Assembly: GCF_021462225.1 (NCBI RefSeq)
Contig: NC_061808.1
Location: forward strand, 19,877,119-19,941,118
Length of the DNA: 64,000 nucleotides
Direction: 5' to 3'
Source of the DNA: Girardinichthys multiradiatus
Lineage: Eukaryota > Chordata > Actinopteri > Cyprinodontiformes > Goodeidae
Part shown: positions 1 through 23,999 of the stretch, piece by piece
How positions within the stretch are numbered: the stretch's first letter is position 1
Layout of the letters: every line of letters starts with the position of its first letter
The notes under the pieces: generated by a model
What the model was told of the DNA's origin: nothing
The model's database searches: none
The model's input: only the letters and a program-made list of their open reading frames with translations
Position numbers and translations under genes: made by a program

Positions 1-1839
1 AGCTCTGTTAAAACAAACATAAAACGTATGCTCTGACCCAGAACAGCAATTAAGTACAGTTATTTGTGACACCAAATGATTGGATTACTGCAGTTTGTGT
101 TCTTGGCAGGTGGAAAGTTGTCAGAATCCATGCCAAGCAACAATAACCAAACAATTTGATGCAACCATCTCTATAACTGAGAAGGGCCTCTGTCAGGTAA
201 TGTATAATAAATCAAATAAAAGACTCTGGCATAAAGTACAAACAATACATAACGGAGCTTGGCGACAGAAGATTGGTAAACATCTCTAGAGAGCTACTAG
301 TGCTCGTTAAGGCAGAGCTGCTACTAGTAATAGCACGAAAACAAAAATAACTACATTCAACAGGTACACGATAACTGAAGGGTACCTTTACCGCTGGAGT
401 GCTGGTAATACCCACCTGCCTGTTTGGGTTTATTTTAAACATTTCTCTATTGTTTTGCTCCGATGACACTTCATAACAGAAACCAGGTTCAACGTAGATT
501 AAAACGGCTAATGTTAGCTTGGAGTACTAGCAAGCTAGTTCGAGCTTTAGCTGACTTATCCTTCGTTAATAATTTAAAAGTTCTCCGAGCTTTCTCTTGA
601 ACTATATTGCAATGACTGGGTGTTTATACATGTTATCCTTGAATTCTCCGCACTTAAACAGTGACAAATAGACACCAGAACGTAACCTTTATCGTTCAAT
701 CCACTGATTCAGTGCAGCCTCTGACGCTGTGCCATGGCAACCGCGGGAATTTATGCAACACCTCTGGTCACCAGAGGGGCGCTGTTGTTCTTGTAAAGAT
801 TTAAAACATCTTTAGTGTTTTTATGTGATGTAAAAATGAGACCATGATAAAACATAAAACAAAATAGCTGACAAACAAAAACGAAGAATTGGGATATTTT
901 TCATCACGTTTGACAGAAATGTGTTGTTGCGATCATCGCATTCTTTGACTGTAAGAGGCGCTGTTTCCTTTGTAGCCTCAAAGGTATTGTGGTTTTCCAT
1001 CACAGAACAAGTATTGATCAACATAAACAAATAAAATAAACAGATATTAGATATTTTAATACATTTTATAAGTGATATGTATTTAACTACTTTTGTTTGT
1101 GTGTTTTTTAATTATGTTTTTATCATGTGTTTCTGATAAGAAAACTGAGTTTTCAAACATGCACTGACCAACACACACGTGGCATTCAAATGATCAGAAC
1201 TTCTTTTGTCAAAAAAGATTTTCTAAATTTGTGATTTGAACATTTGAAAAAGAGTGCTGGAATCTTGGATTTGCTATTTCACATCCCATGCTATCAGGTT
1301 AACTGTTATTCTTGATCCAATAATCATAACTAATAATGTCCCAGAATTTTGCACATTCACAATCTGTAGCAACATGGTCACTGAAAGAGGTTGTGTGAAG
1401 AACTTAATATGATAAAAGTCAGAACTGCACATAAAACGTTTTTTTCTGCAGCAGCAAAGAAAGATTTTATATGAGAGGCAACCATATTGAATTTTGAAGT
1501 CAGGGTTGGTGAGAAACCTCTCACTTTCCCAGTTGGAACTTTTGTTCATTTTTTTCAACTTGACACTTGGAAATTTCAGCTTCAGAATAAAAAAAGGTTA
1601 CTTATATAATAAACTGCATCCTTCAACCAAGAATAGAAAAATCATTCAAACGCTCAACGCAAATAATTGAGAAGTTTTTTTCTTTTTCTTTTTTAAGTCC
1701 ACGTCCTTTGTTATTGTATGAGATGTGTCAGGATTTATTGCGGTTGAACTCGCTATTAAAACATAAAGTTTAGAACTGCTGCTTTAAACTAAGAACGGGG
1801 TTTAAATTAATTTTAAATCACAATTGCTTTAAACAGATA
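1..1839. other. upstream non-coding sequence, no gene seen
   Basis: AT-rich with scattered short frames that lack family similarity, codon bias or splice support. A palindromic gccatggcaac near 731-741 resembles half of an RFX X-box. Nothing firm. Confidence 0.5.
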
Positions 1840-3000
1840 CGTAGTATATTAAATGTCAAACTGTTTTCGCTGTTACACTGATGACACTCAGCGTTACTTA
1901 TCCATGAATCCTGATGAGCCCAACCAGTTAGATAGACTACAAGCATGTCTTGAAGACATAAAAACTTGGATGACTTTAAATTTTCTGCTTTTAAATTCAG
2001 ACAAGACAGAAGCTGTTGTCTTTGGATCGGAGTCTTTAAAAAAGAAATTGCTTAGTCAATCACTTAATGTGGACGGCATTAAATTGACCTCCAGTAATAA
2101 AGTAAAAAACCTTGGTGATATTTTTGACCAGGACATGTCATTTAAATCCCATATTAAACAGGTTTCTAGGGTTTCCTTCTTTCACCTCCAGAACATTGCC
2201 AACGTTAGAAATATCCTATCCAGGAGTGATGCTGAAAAACTAGTCCATGCATTTGTTACTTCAGGCTGGACTATTGTAATTATTTACTATCAGGATGTCC
2301 ACAAAATACAGTTAAAAGCCTTCAGCTGATTCAGAATGCTGCAGCAAGAGTTCTGATGAAAATTAAAAAGAGAGATCTACATATTTCTCCTATTTTAGCT
2401 TCCCTTCATTGGCTCCCTGTTAAATCCAGAATAGACTTTACTGTAACTACTTATATGTGCTCTCTTTCAGACTCTAACCTAGAAAACTGGCTCAGAGTTG
2501 ATCTGTTCTTTCTTTCTAGATTAAATAACTAAAAGGCTACCTCCATTAACATTTACTTTTCCTTCCCATAGAAAGTACTCCTGGATCAGTGCTTCTTTGT
2601 TCTCTTTGTGTCTCTGCTCTGTTTTCTCAAACCCCCAGTCAGTCGTGGCAGATGGCCGCTCACACTGAGCCTGGTTCTGCTAGAGGTTTCTTCCTGTTAA
2701 AAGGGAGTTTTTCCTCTCCACTGTCGCTACATGCATGCTCAGTATGAGGGATTGCTGCAAAGTCAACGTCAGTGACTGTCCACTGTCTCTACATGCTCAT
2801 CCAGGAGGAGGGAATGCTACAAGTCTTTGACTCGATGCAATCTGCTGGGTTTCCTTAGATAGAAAAATGTTTTATTCAATTTGAATAAATAACTGAATCT
2901 GACTGCACTATTCAATGGTTACGATTAATTGAAATGTATGTACCTGACTTGAGACGACGTGTTGTGAATTGGCGCTATATAAATAAACTAAATTGAATTT
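1840..3000 (+). mobile_element. 5'-truncated L2/Maui-like LINE fragment
   Basis: The frame 1853-2329 encodes part of a reverse transcriptase, with CYTDDTQRYLS (mutated YADDTQLY catalytic motif), DIKTWMTLNFLLLNSDKTE and NVRNILSRSDAEKLVHAF. After a frameshift RVLMKIKKRD and ILASLHWLPVKSRIDF follow (2340-2450). Then the family 3' UTR (gtttcttcctgttaaaaggg) and a tail gcgctatataaataaa near 2985. 5' of sh3bgrl2. Confidence 0.85.
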
Positions 3001-3517
3001 AAACTGGGCAGAAAACAGCCTCTTACAGGTGAGAAAACAACTTTCCCCTGTTGCCAAACATAATCAGGAACTAATCAGTACAATCGGTTTCCTTTCAGAA
3101 TAAATTGAAACTTCTTAGAAATGGGATATTTTGAGGAACTACATTGTAGCTATCAAATTAAATTAACATTTACGCAACTAAGTGAAATTCAACAAACGAC
3201 AAAAATAAAACAAATCATCTTATGAAATCCACTTGGCCCTTTTGTTCAGGTATTTTGCTTTGAAAGTTCAGGCGGAAGTGTAAAGTTCAGCTTGATCTGT
3301 GCTGCATGTATTCAAACAGCGTCACTGGCTGCCTTATTATGGCTCAGTTTAAATATCGATGCAGCGTGTGCTTTTCCTGCTGAAGGAAACTGCGTGCCGC
3401 CTGTTTTCAAATTGTAGTCATTTTATGAGGAAAATAAAACTAAATTAATTACAAATAAATCGTTGCTGGTTACCAACAAACCATTAGTCGACTGCCTGAC
3501 GATAATTTGGGATTATA

Positions 3518-15822
<12,305 letters not shown>

Positions 15823-16910
15823 ATCAAGCTGCTGTCCCATCGCCAGGATATCCTTATATGTGCATAACTTCCTGCATTGCATCACCTCCCTTCTTGTGAC
15901 AACTCCAGAGTTTTGCCAAAAACCAGCTCTAGTAGATGCTGCCTCTCTGATACCATTACTGGATGGGGGTCTGACGCAGCAGCTACAGAGATTAAATCAC
16001 GGAGGACTAACTTTGTGTTTTGTTGCATTGTTTATCACGCTGTGCCAGAAAACAATGCTTGTAGCACATTTCTCTGCATACTTGAGAACAATGTAGTGGC
16101 TTCTGCATCAGCGGCCTTTTATATAATCTAAACGCAATGGCTGGGATCAGGTGCATCAGTGCAGCACAGTTTTTGTTTACATGCTTGTTTAAATGAGTGA
16201 CCATCTGTGTGCATACTGGCTGTTGGCGTCTGCATCAGCCAGCAGCTTCTATTGAAGGTTGGTTGGGTGAAGGGAAAACCTAATGTAGCCTAAAACAAAT
16301 CAGGGGTTTGCCAGGGTGCCTGACTGTATTGGTGTTGGGACCAAATGCTAAGAATTGTAAATGTCAGAATTAACTAATTTGTATCCACATTTATCAAATT
16401 AAAAATGTCATTTTAATATTTCATTTTATTTGTTTCCTTTGCTTCAAATCAGTACATTGGCATGATTTGAACTAGGAATTCATCGGTCAATCTCTGCACT
16501 CATTTTGACCTTCCCATGATAACTCTGGTACTTTGCCTTTGACTGTTCTGTTCTATTGTAGCTGCATTTTGCTACAGAGAGGAGACAAACAAAGGCTGTA
16601 TGGATCATTTTAATTCTCGGATTAGGTGCTCCAGTTATTTTGACAGCTTGTGTTTTACCTTCTCTCCCCACTGCCAAATGTTGAAGTAAACACACACGCC
16701 AGTGTGGACAGACTGCTATCTTTGTGCTATACATGTCATTAAGTATAACTCTAACTTTCAATGTCTTTCAGTCTTTTATCGATGTTTACTCTCAAGAACA
16801 CTTCCATATTTCTCTAATAAATTATGTTTTGATCGTAACACTGTGCTGACACAAGGCAAGCATTTTCTCTTCAGTGTATTGTCATCATGAGTGAATAAAT
16901 ATATTATTTT
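15823..16910 (+). other. sh3bgrl2: sh3bgrl2 3' untranslated region (extent inferred)
   Basis: No other gene is visible after the TAG at 15820-15822. AATAAA polyadenylation signals lie at 16816-16821 and near 16896, so the transcript probably ends between about 16830 and 16920. Open frames in this stretch are short and have no recognisable family. Confidence 0.45.
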
Positions 16911-17329
16911 CACTAATCAAATGTAGCATTACTGGCACAATTTGATGCAAAGATATTCAGAATTTTGCTGATTTGTCTCCTTTGTTGCATTATTAGAGGA
17001 CTGTAAATTTTTGTTAACTGTGATGAACAGGTCTGCTGTACCACAAAGTGGCTAAATGTACCTTTATATAGCACTGACCTTTCTGTTTCTCTGTCTTTAT
17101 TGATTTTGGTTTCTGCTTGTAACAAGCTCATGAGAAATGTACTTAAATCATATATTACTGTAAAGGTTATTTTGCATGATTGCAGGTTACATTATTTTTA
17201 AATTAGCTTTCAATGTACTATTTAAAAATTGTTTTACTTGGTAACAGAGATCAGCACAAAAAAGATTGATAACCAATTACAATTACAAAACCTAAATCAA
17301 AAATCTTTCAAAGGCATGACAAATAAGAT

Positions 17330-18498
17330 TGAGTTGGTGAAAGGAGATCACTACACTGTGGAAGAACCTTAGTGTGGCTGTTTTAAAGAGAGACCACCAG
17401 AGCATATGCTGCCTGACAAATGTGTCACATTAAAACAACAAATTTTAATGTATTTCGTTAAAATTTTGGGAGACAGATTAACATAAAGTTCCCCATAAGA
17501 GTGAAGTGGGAGAAAAATAATGGTTTTAAAAAGTCTTTACCAACATGAATCTGAAAGTGTCACTCATATTGGTGCTCAGCACCCCTTAGTCAGTACTTTG
17601 TTGAATCATCTGTTGTTACGGTTACAGCTGCAAGCCTAGCTGAGGTCTCTACCAGCACATCTATATCCAGAATGTCTTACTCATTCCCATCAAGGCAAGA
17701 ATGACACACTGATGTTTCAGAGTTGCTGTCCTGCTGGAAGGTTAACCTCCACCCCTGTCTCAAGCAATTTGCAGCCTATAACATATTTTCTTCCAGGATA
17801 GTTTTGTATTTACCTTCATCCATGTCCCCCATCAATTCTGACAAGCTTCCATATCCCTGCTGAACAAAAGCATCCCCATAGCATGACGATGCCATTACCA
17901 CTCTTCTGTCAAGGGATGGTTTGTTCAGGGTGATGTGCAGTGTTATTTGTCCACCAGGCGGAGCAGTTTATGAGGCCAAAATGTTCCACCAGAGTGCCTT
18001 CTTCCACCTTCTTCATTTGCTGTGTCTCCTATGACTTGTGATAAACTGGAAGCAGAATTTCATATGACTTTCTTTCAACAATGACTCTTTTCTTTCCAGT
18101 CTTTTATAAAGGGCAAATCTTTAGGTTGCACAACTTAGAGTTTCCTGTCATCAGTTTCTCCACTCTGAGCAGTAGATGTCTGCATCTCCAAAACATACAA
18201 AGACATTATCCTTCTCTATATTACATTTGTCCAATACTTGCATACCAGTTCTCTGTTAATGCTCCACTGACGTTATTGCATAATCTAACCATGTTAGCTT
18301 TATTCTGCCATGTCTGGTGTGTTTCTTGGTGCTCATAATGCTGTTGTTAAATAATATGTTACAAACTGCAGAGGCTTTCCCAGAACACCCTTATTTACAG
18401 AACACTGAGGTAAGATTAGAGTTTCATTTGTGGACTTCTGAAGACTATGCAGGATGCACAGGGTTTTTATTTTGCTGAATTAAAAGAGGTTGAATATA
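17330..18498 (-). mobile_element. older degenerate Tc1-like element, left part, interrupted by copy 1
   Basis: Minus-strand transposase debris: sequence around 17690-17960 mirrors the usual fish Tc1 layout (complement of the PTVKHGGG block near 17880, with ctttcctt/tcttccagga style segments). Similar end-like sequence resumes after copy 1, at 20105-20270 (gggtgctacatgacataaagtg), so copy 1 seems to have landed in it. All frames are broken. Confidence 0.55.
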
Positions 18499-20102
18499 CA
18501 GGTCCTTCTCAAAATATTAGCATATTATGATAAAGTTAATTATTTTCCATAATGTCATGATGAAAATTTAACATTCATATATTTTAGATTCATTGCACAC
18601 TAACTGAAATATTTCAGGTCTTTTGTCTTAATACGGATGATTTTGGCATACAGCTCATGAAAACCCAAAATTCCTATCTCACAAAATTAGCATATCATTA
18701 AAAGGGTCTCTAAACGAGCTATGAACCTAATCATCTGAATCAACGAGTTAACTCTAAACACCTGCAAAAGATTCCTGAGGCCTTTAAAACTCCCAGCCTG
18801 GTTCATAACTCAAAACCCCAATCATGGGTAAGACTGCTGACCTGACTGCTGTCCAGAAGGCCACTATTGACACCCTCAAGCAAGAGGGTAAGACACAGAA
18901 AGACATTTCTGAACGAATAGGCTGTTCCCAGAGTGCTGTATCAAGGCACCTCAGTGGGAAGTCTGTGGGAAGGAAAAAGTGTGGCAGAAAACGCTGCACA
19001 ACGAGAAGAGGTGACCGGACCCTGAGGAAGATTGTAGAGAAGGGCCGATTCCAGACCTTGGGGGACCTGCGGAAGCAGTGGACTGAGTCTGGAGTAGAAA
19101 CATCCAGAGCCACCGTGCACAGGCGTTTGCAGGAAATGGGCTTCAGGTGCCGCATTCCCCAGGTCAAGCCACTTTTGAACCAGAAACAGCGGCAGAAGCG
19201 CCTGACCTGGGCTACAGAGAAGCACCACTGGACTGTTGCTCAGTGGTCCAAAGTACTTTTTTCGGATGAAAGCAAATTCTGCATGTCATTCGGAAATCAA
19301 GGTGCCAGAGTCTGGAGGAAGACTGGGGAGAAGGAAATGCCAAAATGCCAGAAGTCCAGTGTCAAGTACCCACAGTCAGTGATGGTCTGGGGTGCCGTGT
19401 CAGCTGCTGGTGTTGGTCCACTGTGTTTTATCAAGGGCAGGGTCAATGCAGCTAGCTATCAGGAGATTTTGGAGCACTTCATGCTTCCATCTGCTGAAAA
19501 GCTTTATGGAGATGAAGATTTCATTTTTCAGCACCTGGCTCCTGCTCACAGTGCCAAAACCACTGGTAAATGGTTTACTGACCATGGTATCACTGTGCTC
19601 AATTGGCCTGCCAACTCTCCTGACCTGAACCCCATAGAGAATCTGTGGGATATTGTGAAGAGAACGTTGAGAGACTCAAGACCCAACACTCTGGATGAGC
19701 TAAAGGCCGCTATCGAAGCATCCTGGGCCTCCATAAGACCTCAGCAGTGCCACAGGCTGATTGCCTCCATGCCACGCCACATTGAAGCAGTCATTTCTGC
19801 AAAAGGATTCCCGACCAAGTATTGAGTGCATAACTGTACATGATTATTTGAAGGTTAACGTTTTTTGTATTAAAAACACTTTTCTTTTATTGGTCGGATG
19901 AAATATGCTAATTTTGTGAGATAGGAATTTTGGGTTTTCATGAGCTCTATGCCAAAATCATCCGTATTAAGACAATAAAAGACCTGAAATATTTCAGTTA
20001 GTGTGCAATGAATCTAAAATATATGAATGTTAAATTTTCATCATGACATTATGGAAAATAATGAACTTTATCACAATATGCTAATATTTTGAGAAGGACC
20101 TG
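18499..20102 (+). mobile_element. near-complete Tc1-like (DD34E) transposon, copy 1
   Basis: 1604 bp bounded by TA duplications at 18497-18498 and 20103-20104. Ends begin caggtccttctcaaaatatt with long imperfect inverted repeats of roughly 200 bp. Contains one full-length transposase frame. High similarity to copy 2 at 52035-53637 indicates recent activity of the family. Confidence 0.95.
18824..19828 (+). CDS. Tc1-like transposase, intact length but lacking the second catalytic Asp
   Basis: 333 residues. N-terminal paired-type DNA-binding region (two helix-turn-helix parts, about 1-110, with an RKKCGRKRC basic/GRK-like hinge), then the DDE domain: Asp148 in VLFSDESKF and Glu272 in LNPIENLW. 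The second Asp, expected in FQHDLAPAHS, is missing: this copy reads FQHLAPAHS because one codon is absent between 19534 and 19535. Copy 2 retains it (GAC, complement of 52603-52605). Family knowledge says all three acidic residues are required, so the protein should bind ends but not cut. Restored spacing would be DD34E. Confidence 0.9.
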
Positions 20103-20104
20103 TA

Positions 20105-20270
20105 AATGTGCACCCAATTATTCAGATTTGCATTTGTAAAAAATATTTCCTTCAAAGTTATGTGTTATTTTGTTATGGTCTATGACACATAAAACAGAAA
20201 AAAGTCAATTAAATATGTTGAATTTTGAGGGTGCTACATGACATAAAGTGTAAAAGTATAGTAGAAATTA
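20105..20270 (-). mobile_element. older degenerate Tc1-like element, right part
   Basis: Resembles the terminal region of fish Tc1 elements (gttatggtctatgacacataaaa and gtgctacatgacataaagtg). Read as the continuation of the relic at 17330-18498. Confidence 0.45.
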
Positions 20271-21929
20271 CTAATGCAAAGCATTCGGAATTTAGGTTTT
20301 GGGGCTGTTAATCTGTCTGGTTCTAAGGTTAGCTTCAGGGGCAGATAAGAGGTGGTAGAACATGGCAAGAGTAATCAGAGGAAATATGGTGGAATAAGAG
20401 GAATCTATTACAGTAAAGTTTAGGAATTAATGCTGTTTTTGACTAATATTGCTTTGAAAAATATGAAGGTGTTTTTGAAAGAAACAGGACTGGGTAAATG
20501 TTTGGAGCATGGATGCCGTTAGGTCTTTTCAGGGGTACTCCAGCCAAATATAAATAATATTAATTATTAGTGTTTCAGAAAAATAAATTTGATAAATCTG
20601 TACACAATTGTAAATGAGCTGTCTGGTATTACTGGTATTATTTAGAAATGTGGACTCTGCCCCTTTATGACAGTGTAGAGGTGGGTGCGGAGCACGTGTA
20701 GTGGAACCTGTTTTGGTACATGCACAGACAGGAGAGGAACCAATGTAAATATTATAAATTATACTTGGACTTCTCAACAGCCAAGTTCCCTTTCTGCTCT
20801 CTTCTGTGCAAAGTTAATTGGAGTTAACCCTTGAGCAGGTAGTAGCTTAGGCTCTCAAAGGCCTTTTGCAGTTTGCATGATGATGAAAAACATGTTTTGG
20901 ACTATCAAAATTACACCTTAATTGCTTGTTTAAAAATTATCCTAATTATCCTTTCTTTTGCATTTTTGTGAGGAGATGTTCCCTAAATTAATTACAGCCT
21001 ACACAGAGTACATGAGCATATAAACAAAATGGTAAAAACCATTGTTTTAAATTGTTTTATACTTCTGGACATCGTAATAACAGTTTGGTATTTACCAGGT
21101 TCTACATTGAATCTAACCCTAAATGCACAAAACACAAATCAGATTCCACGCTGTCATTTTTACTAAAAAATGAAGCCAAAATGGAAAAGATGTGAGTGAA
21201 GAACTAAATTCCCCCCTATAATCAAACGGCTCATAAAAACCTCTTTAACAACACGAACATCTGTAATTGTTTTCTTTAGAAATTTATCATCCTCTTACAT
21301 TGTTGTGGAGGAAGGTAAGCTTGTGGTTCTTTCCAATGTTGCTTCAGGTTATTGAGGTGTGCAGACATGCATTTTTGCAAAGCCATTTAGGTTCTACCTC
21401 ATCATTTCAGTCAAGTTTGGGTCTGGACTTGGACTGGGCCATTGGAACAGTTTGCAGGAATTGCCTCCTGCAACTCTAGTAAACTGCAGAAACTGCCCTT
21501 CAAACAGATCCTTTATTTAAGTCCTGCACCTTTGCCTTTTAAATCCTGAGGAAGAAGTCAGAACAAACACACATAACTTATAATATCTGTTTAAAATTAA
21601 CAGTGTGGAATCTGTTTTGTTTCTTTGTTCACTTGAGATCAAATTTAAATAATTTTGCAATTTTTATTGTCATGGTGTGAAAAACCATATAACTAAAAGA
21701 AATGTGTTTAGTGCTTTATCATGTGTAAATTTCCTTGGTTCTCTTTCATTAACACAATCCCAGTGTGTACACTTTAAAATAAAAAAAAACTCAAAATTGT
21801 TTGGACTATTCAAATTTTAAAGTTCTGGGAAAGCAAAGGTAGGGGCCTTTCCAGAGTAAGCAGAGGGGAGGAAAATGGGCACTAGTAAATGCTCTACAAT
21901 AATACTAAATAAATTATTGGGGCCTATTT
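20271..21929. other. intergenic sequence, nothing recognised
   Basis: AT-rich, no supported gene; short frames only. Confidence 0.45.
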
Positions 21930-22620
21930 TGTCTGACTTCCTTCAGCCTTGGGAGCTAATCCTAAAACAGACTCCTGTCATCTGCAGAAATACTCAGATG
22001 ACTCTGCAGCCGTAGTGTTTTTCACAGATGGACAAGAAGCTGAGTACAGGGAGCTGGTATCATGGTGTACAAACAATCATCTCATCTTGAACATGAATAA
22101 AACAAAGGAGATGATTGTAGATTTTAGGAGAGGAATTGGTCAAACATTATCCATAATGGGAGAAGAAGAGAAGGTGGTGGAGTATACATACCTCGGTGTA
22201 CAGACTGGCGTGGAGATGCAACTGTGAAGCCGTCTACAAGAAGAGATCTTTTCTACAATCATCTGCTGGGGTAGCAGCATCAGAGCCATGGGACATAAAA
22301 AAGCCCAACAAGCTGATAAAGAAGGCTGGCTCTGTTCTGGGGACTTCTCTGGAACCTCTGGAGATCATCCTGCAAAGAAGGATTCTTCATAAAATAAGAA
22401 ACATTATGGAGTACCCTGAGCATCCTCTTCATCAGACTGTGGTACAACAACAGAGTGTCTTCAGTCAGAGGCTTCTTCAGATCTGCTGTAAGACAGACCG
22501 CTACAACAGATCCTTCCTACCCACAGCCATCAGCATCTACAACGGCTCTTTGAAGAAACCTGTATAATATGAGCTGTAACAGCATTAAATTTCTTTGGGG
22601 TGAATAAAGTACATTTGAAC
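21930..22620 (+). mobile_element. LINE reverse transcriptase fragment with 3' tail
   Basis: Reads KYSDDSAAVVFFTDGQEAEY, ELVSWCTNNHLILNMNKTKE and VEYTYLGVQTGV (21949-22227), then frameshifts and ends in the polyadenylation-like tail ggggtgaataaagtacattt near 22600. Related to the 14046-14890 fragment. Confidence 0.8.
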
Positions 22621-23469
22621 TAAACTGAAAGTAACAATCATAGGTTTCTATACTGAATAAATGCTCAGAATGAATATATTTGAAAGTTTTGAAAAACAAA
22701 TACAAACATGATTAATTCTTTTCTGATCTCAAATTGTACATGCAACATGCTCTGATCTTCTCTTGAAAGAGCCCAATTTGATCATTTCCTGTAAATTATT
22801 TCCTTTCTCCTTGCTTGACCATCAGTCTTTATGTTTGTAACATGATCACTCTGTTTGTCAGGCTGCCTCTTTGCATTAGACACGATGGTCATCTCCCATC
22901 AGAGGCTGATTTGTATCTCAGTCTGTAATGATTTACTAAAGCATCAATATGTGCTTAACCTGTTTTTCTTTCCAAACGTCACACTTCTGTACAACAGAAC
23001 ATTAGCAGAATGTTGGAAAGGCTACACAAGCGCATCAGGTCTAGTATTTTGTCATCTTTCAAGCAGCTTATAGCCTGTGGAAAACTTTGTAACTTATATG
23101 CAACATTTATTGGTAATTTTAAAGTCTTTAAATGTTTTATTTAGTTGAGTGCTGAACTGTTCAGTAAAAATTAACTTTATTGGTTCGTAGGGTTTAAAAG
23201 CAAATATTCCTGCGTCCATCTTTTATTGCAGAAGCATAATCTCACATTGAACATTTTAAAAACATCTGACCTTTAATATTAGTACGTTCAATTAGTAGGA
23301 AAGACATTCTCTCATGAAGAAATACCTTATTCTTTTTTACAAAATCACTTCGTTTACCATTCCTGTTAACACAATCTACGAGTCTAGGTCTTCTTTCATG
23401 CTGTCCTCTTTTCAACTCGCCTCATGGGTTTTCTATAGAATTTAGTCTTGCGGGCTGAGATGAAATAAT

Positions 23470-23965
23470 ATGGGCCAAAATTGTGTCTGAAGGAACATTT
23501 CTGTGTTGATTTGTCCATATGCCTGGCCATTACCCCGTTTACCTATTTTACTGATAAGGTCCACCAGAGTTTGATTTACGTGTTCTGGTGTTTCAAAGAT
23601 TTCATGATGCCATGCACTCTAGGACATTTGAAAGAGAAACAGGCCTGCAGCATCACTGATTATTTGCCATACTTAATAGTGGCCCTGATTTGCTTTTTCA
23701 CATGTTTATCCTTCGTTTTGCACCAGACACATCTGGAGAGTTTGTTGATGAAAAACTCAGTCTTGGTCTAATCTTACCATAGCAAATGTTTAAAGCCAAA
23801 ATCTTAGTGGCAAATACACAAATTTTAATAAAAAGGATTTTTGCTGCAGTACATCCCCAAACAACCATTTGGCATTTAGTTTAATGGTTAAAATGGGGAC
23901 AATGTCTCCCCAAAATTGAACTTTTTATTGGAGTTAACAACGTAAATATGAATTTGTTTTCCAGC
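23470..23965 (-). mobile_element. degenerate Tc1-like remnant
   Basis: Complement near 23640-23760 reads KTEFFINKLSRCVWC and ATIKYGKQSVMLQACF, recognisable as mutated Tc1 transposase. Confidence 0.55.
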
Positions 23966-23999
23966 CCTGTTTGCCACAGTGTCAGCTATTTTAACCTTT

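Noticed and set aside
80..469. Short frames at the window start
   Set aside because: Under 90 codons with no recognisable domain; could be edge exons of an upstream gene but nothing supports it.
728..741. RFX X-box-like tgtgccatggcaac
   Set aside because: One mismatch to the consensus and no gene start visible next to it; kept only as a remark.
762..776. CTCF-like motif tcaccagaggggcgc
   Set aside because: One base too many in the core compared with the consensus, and no second support.
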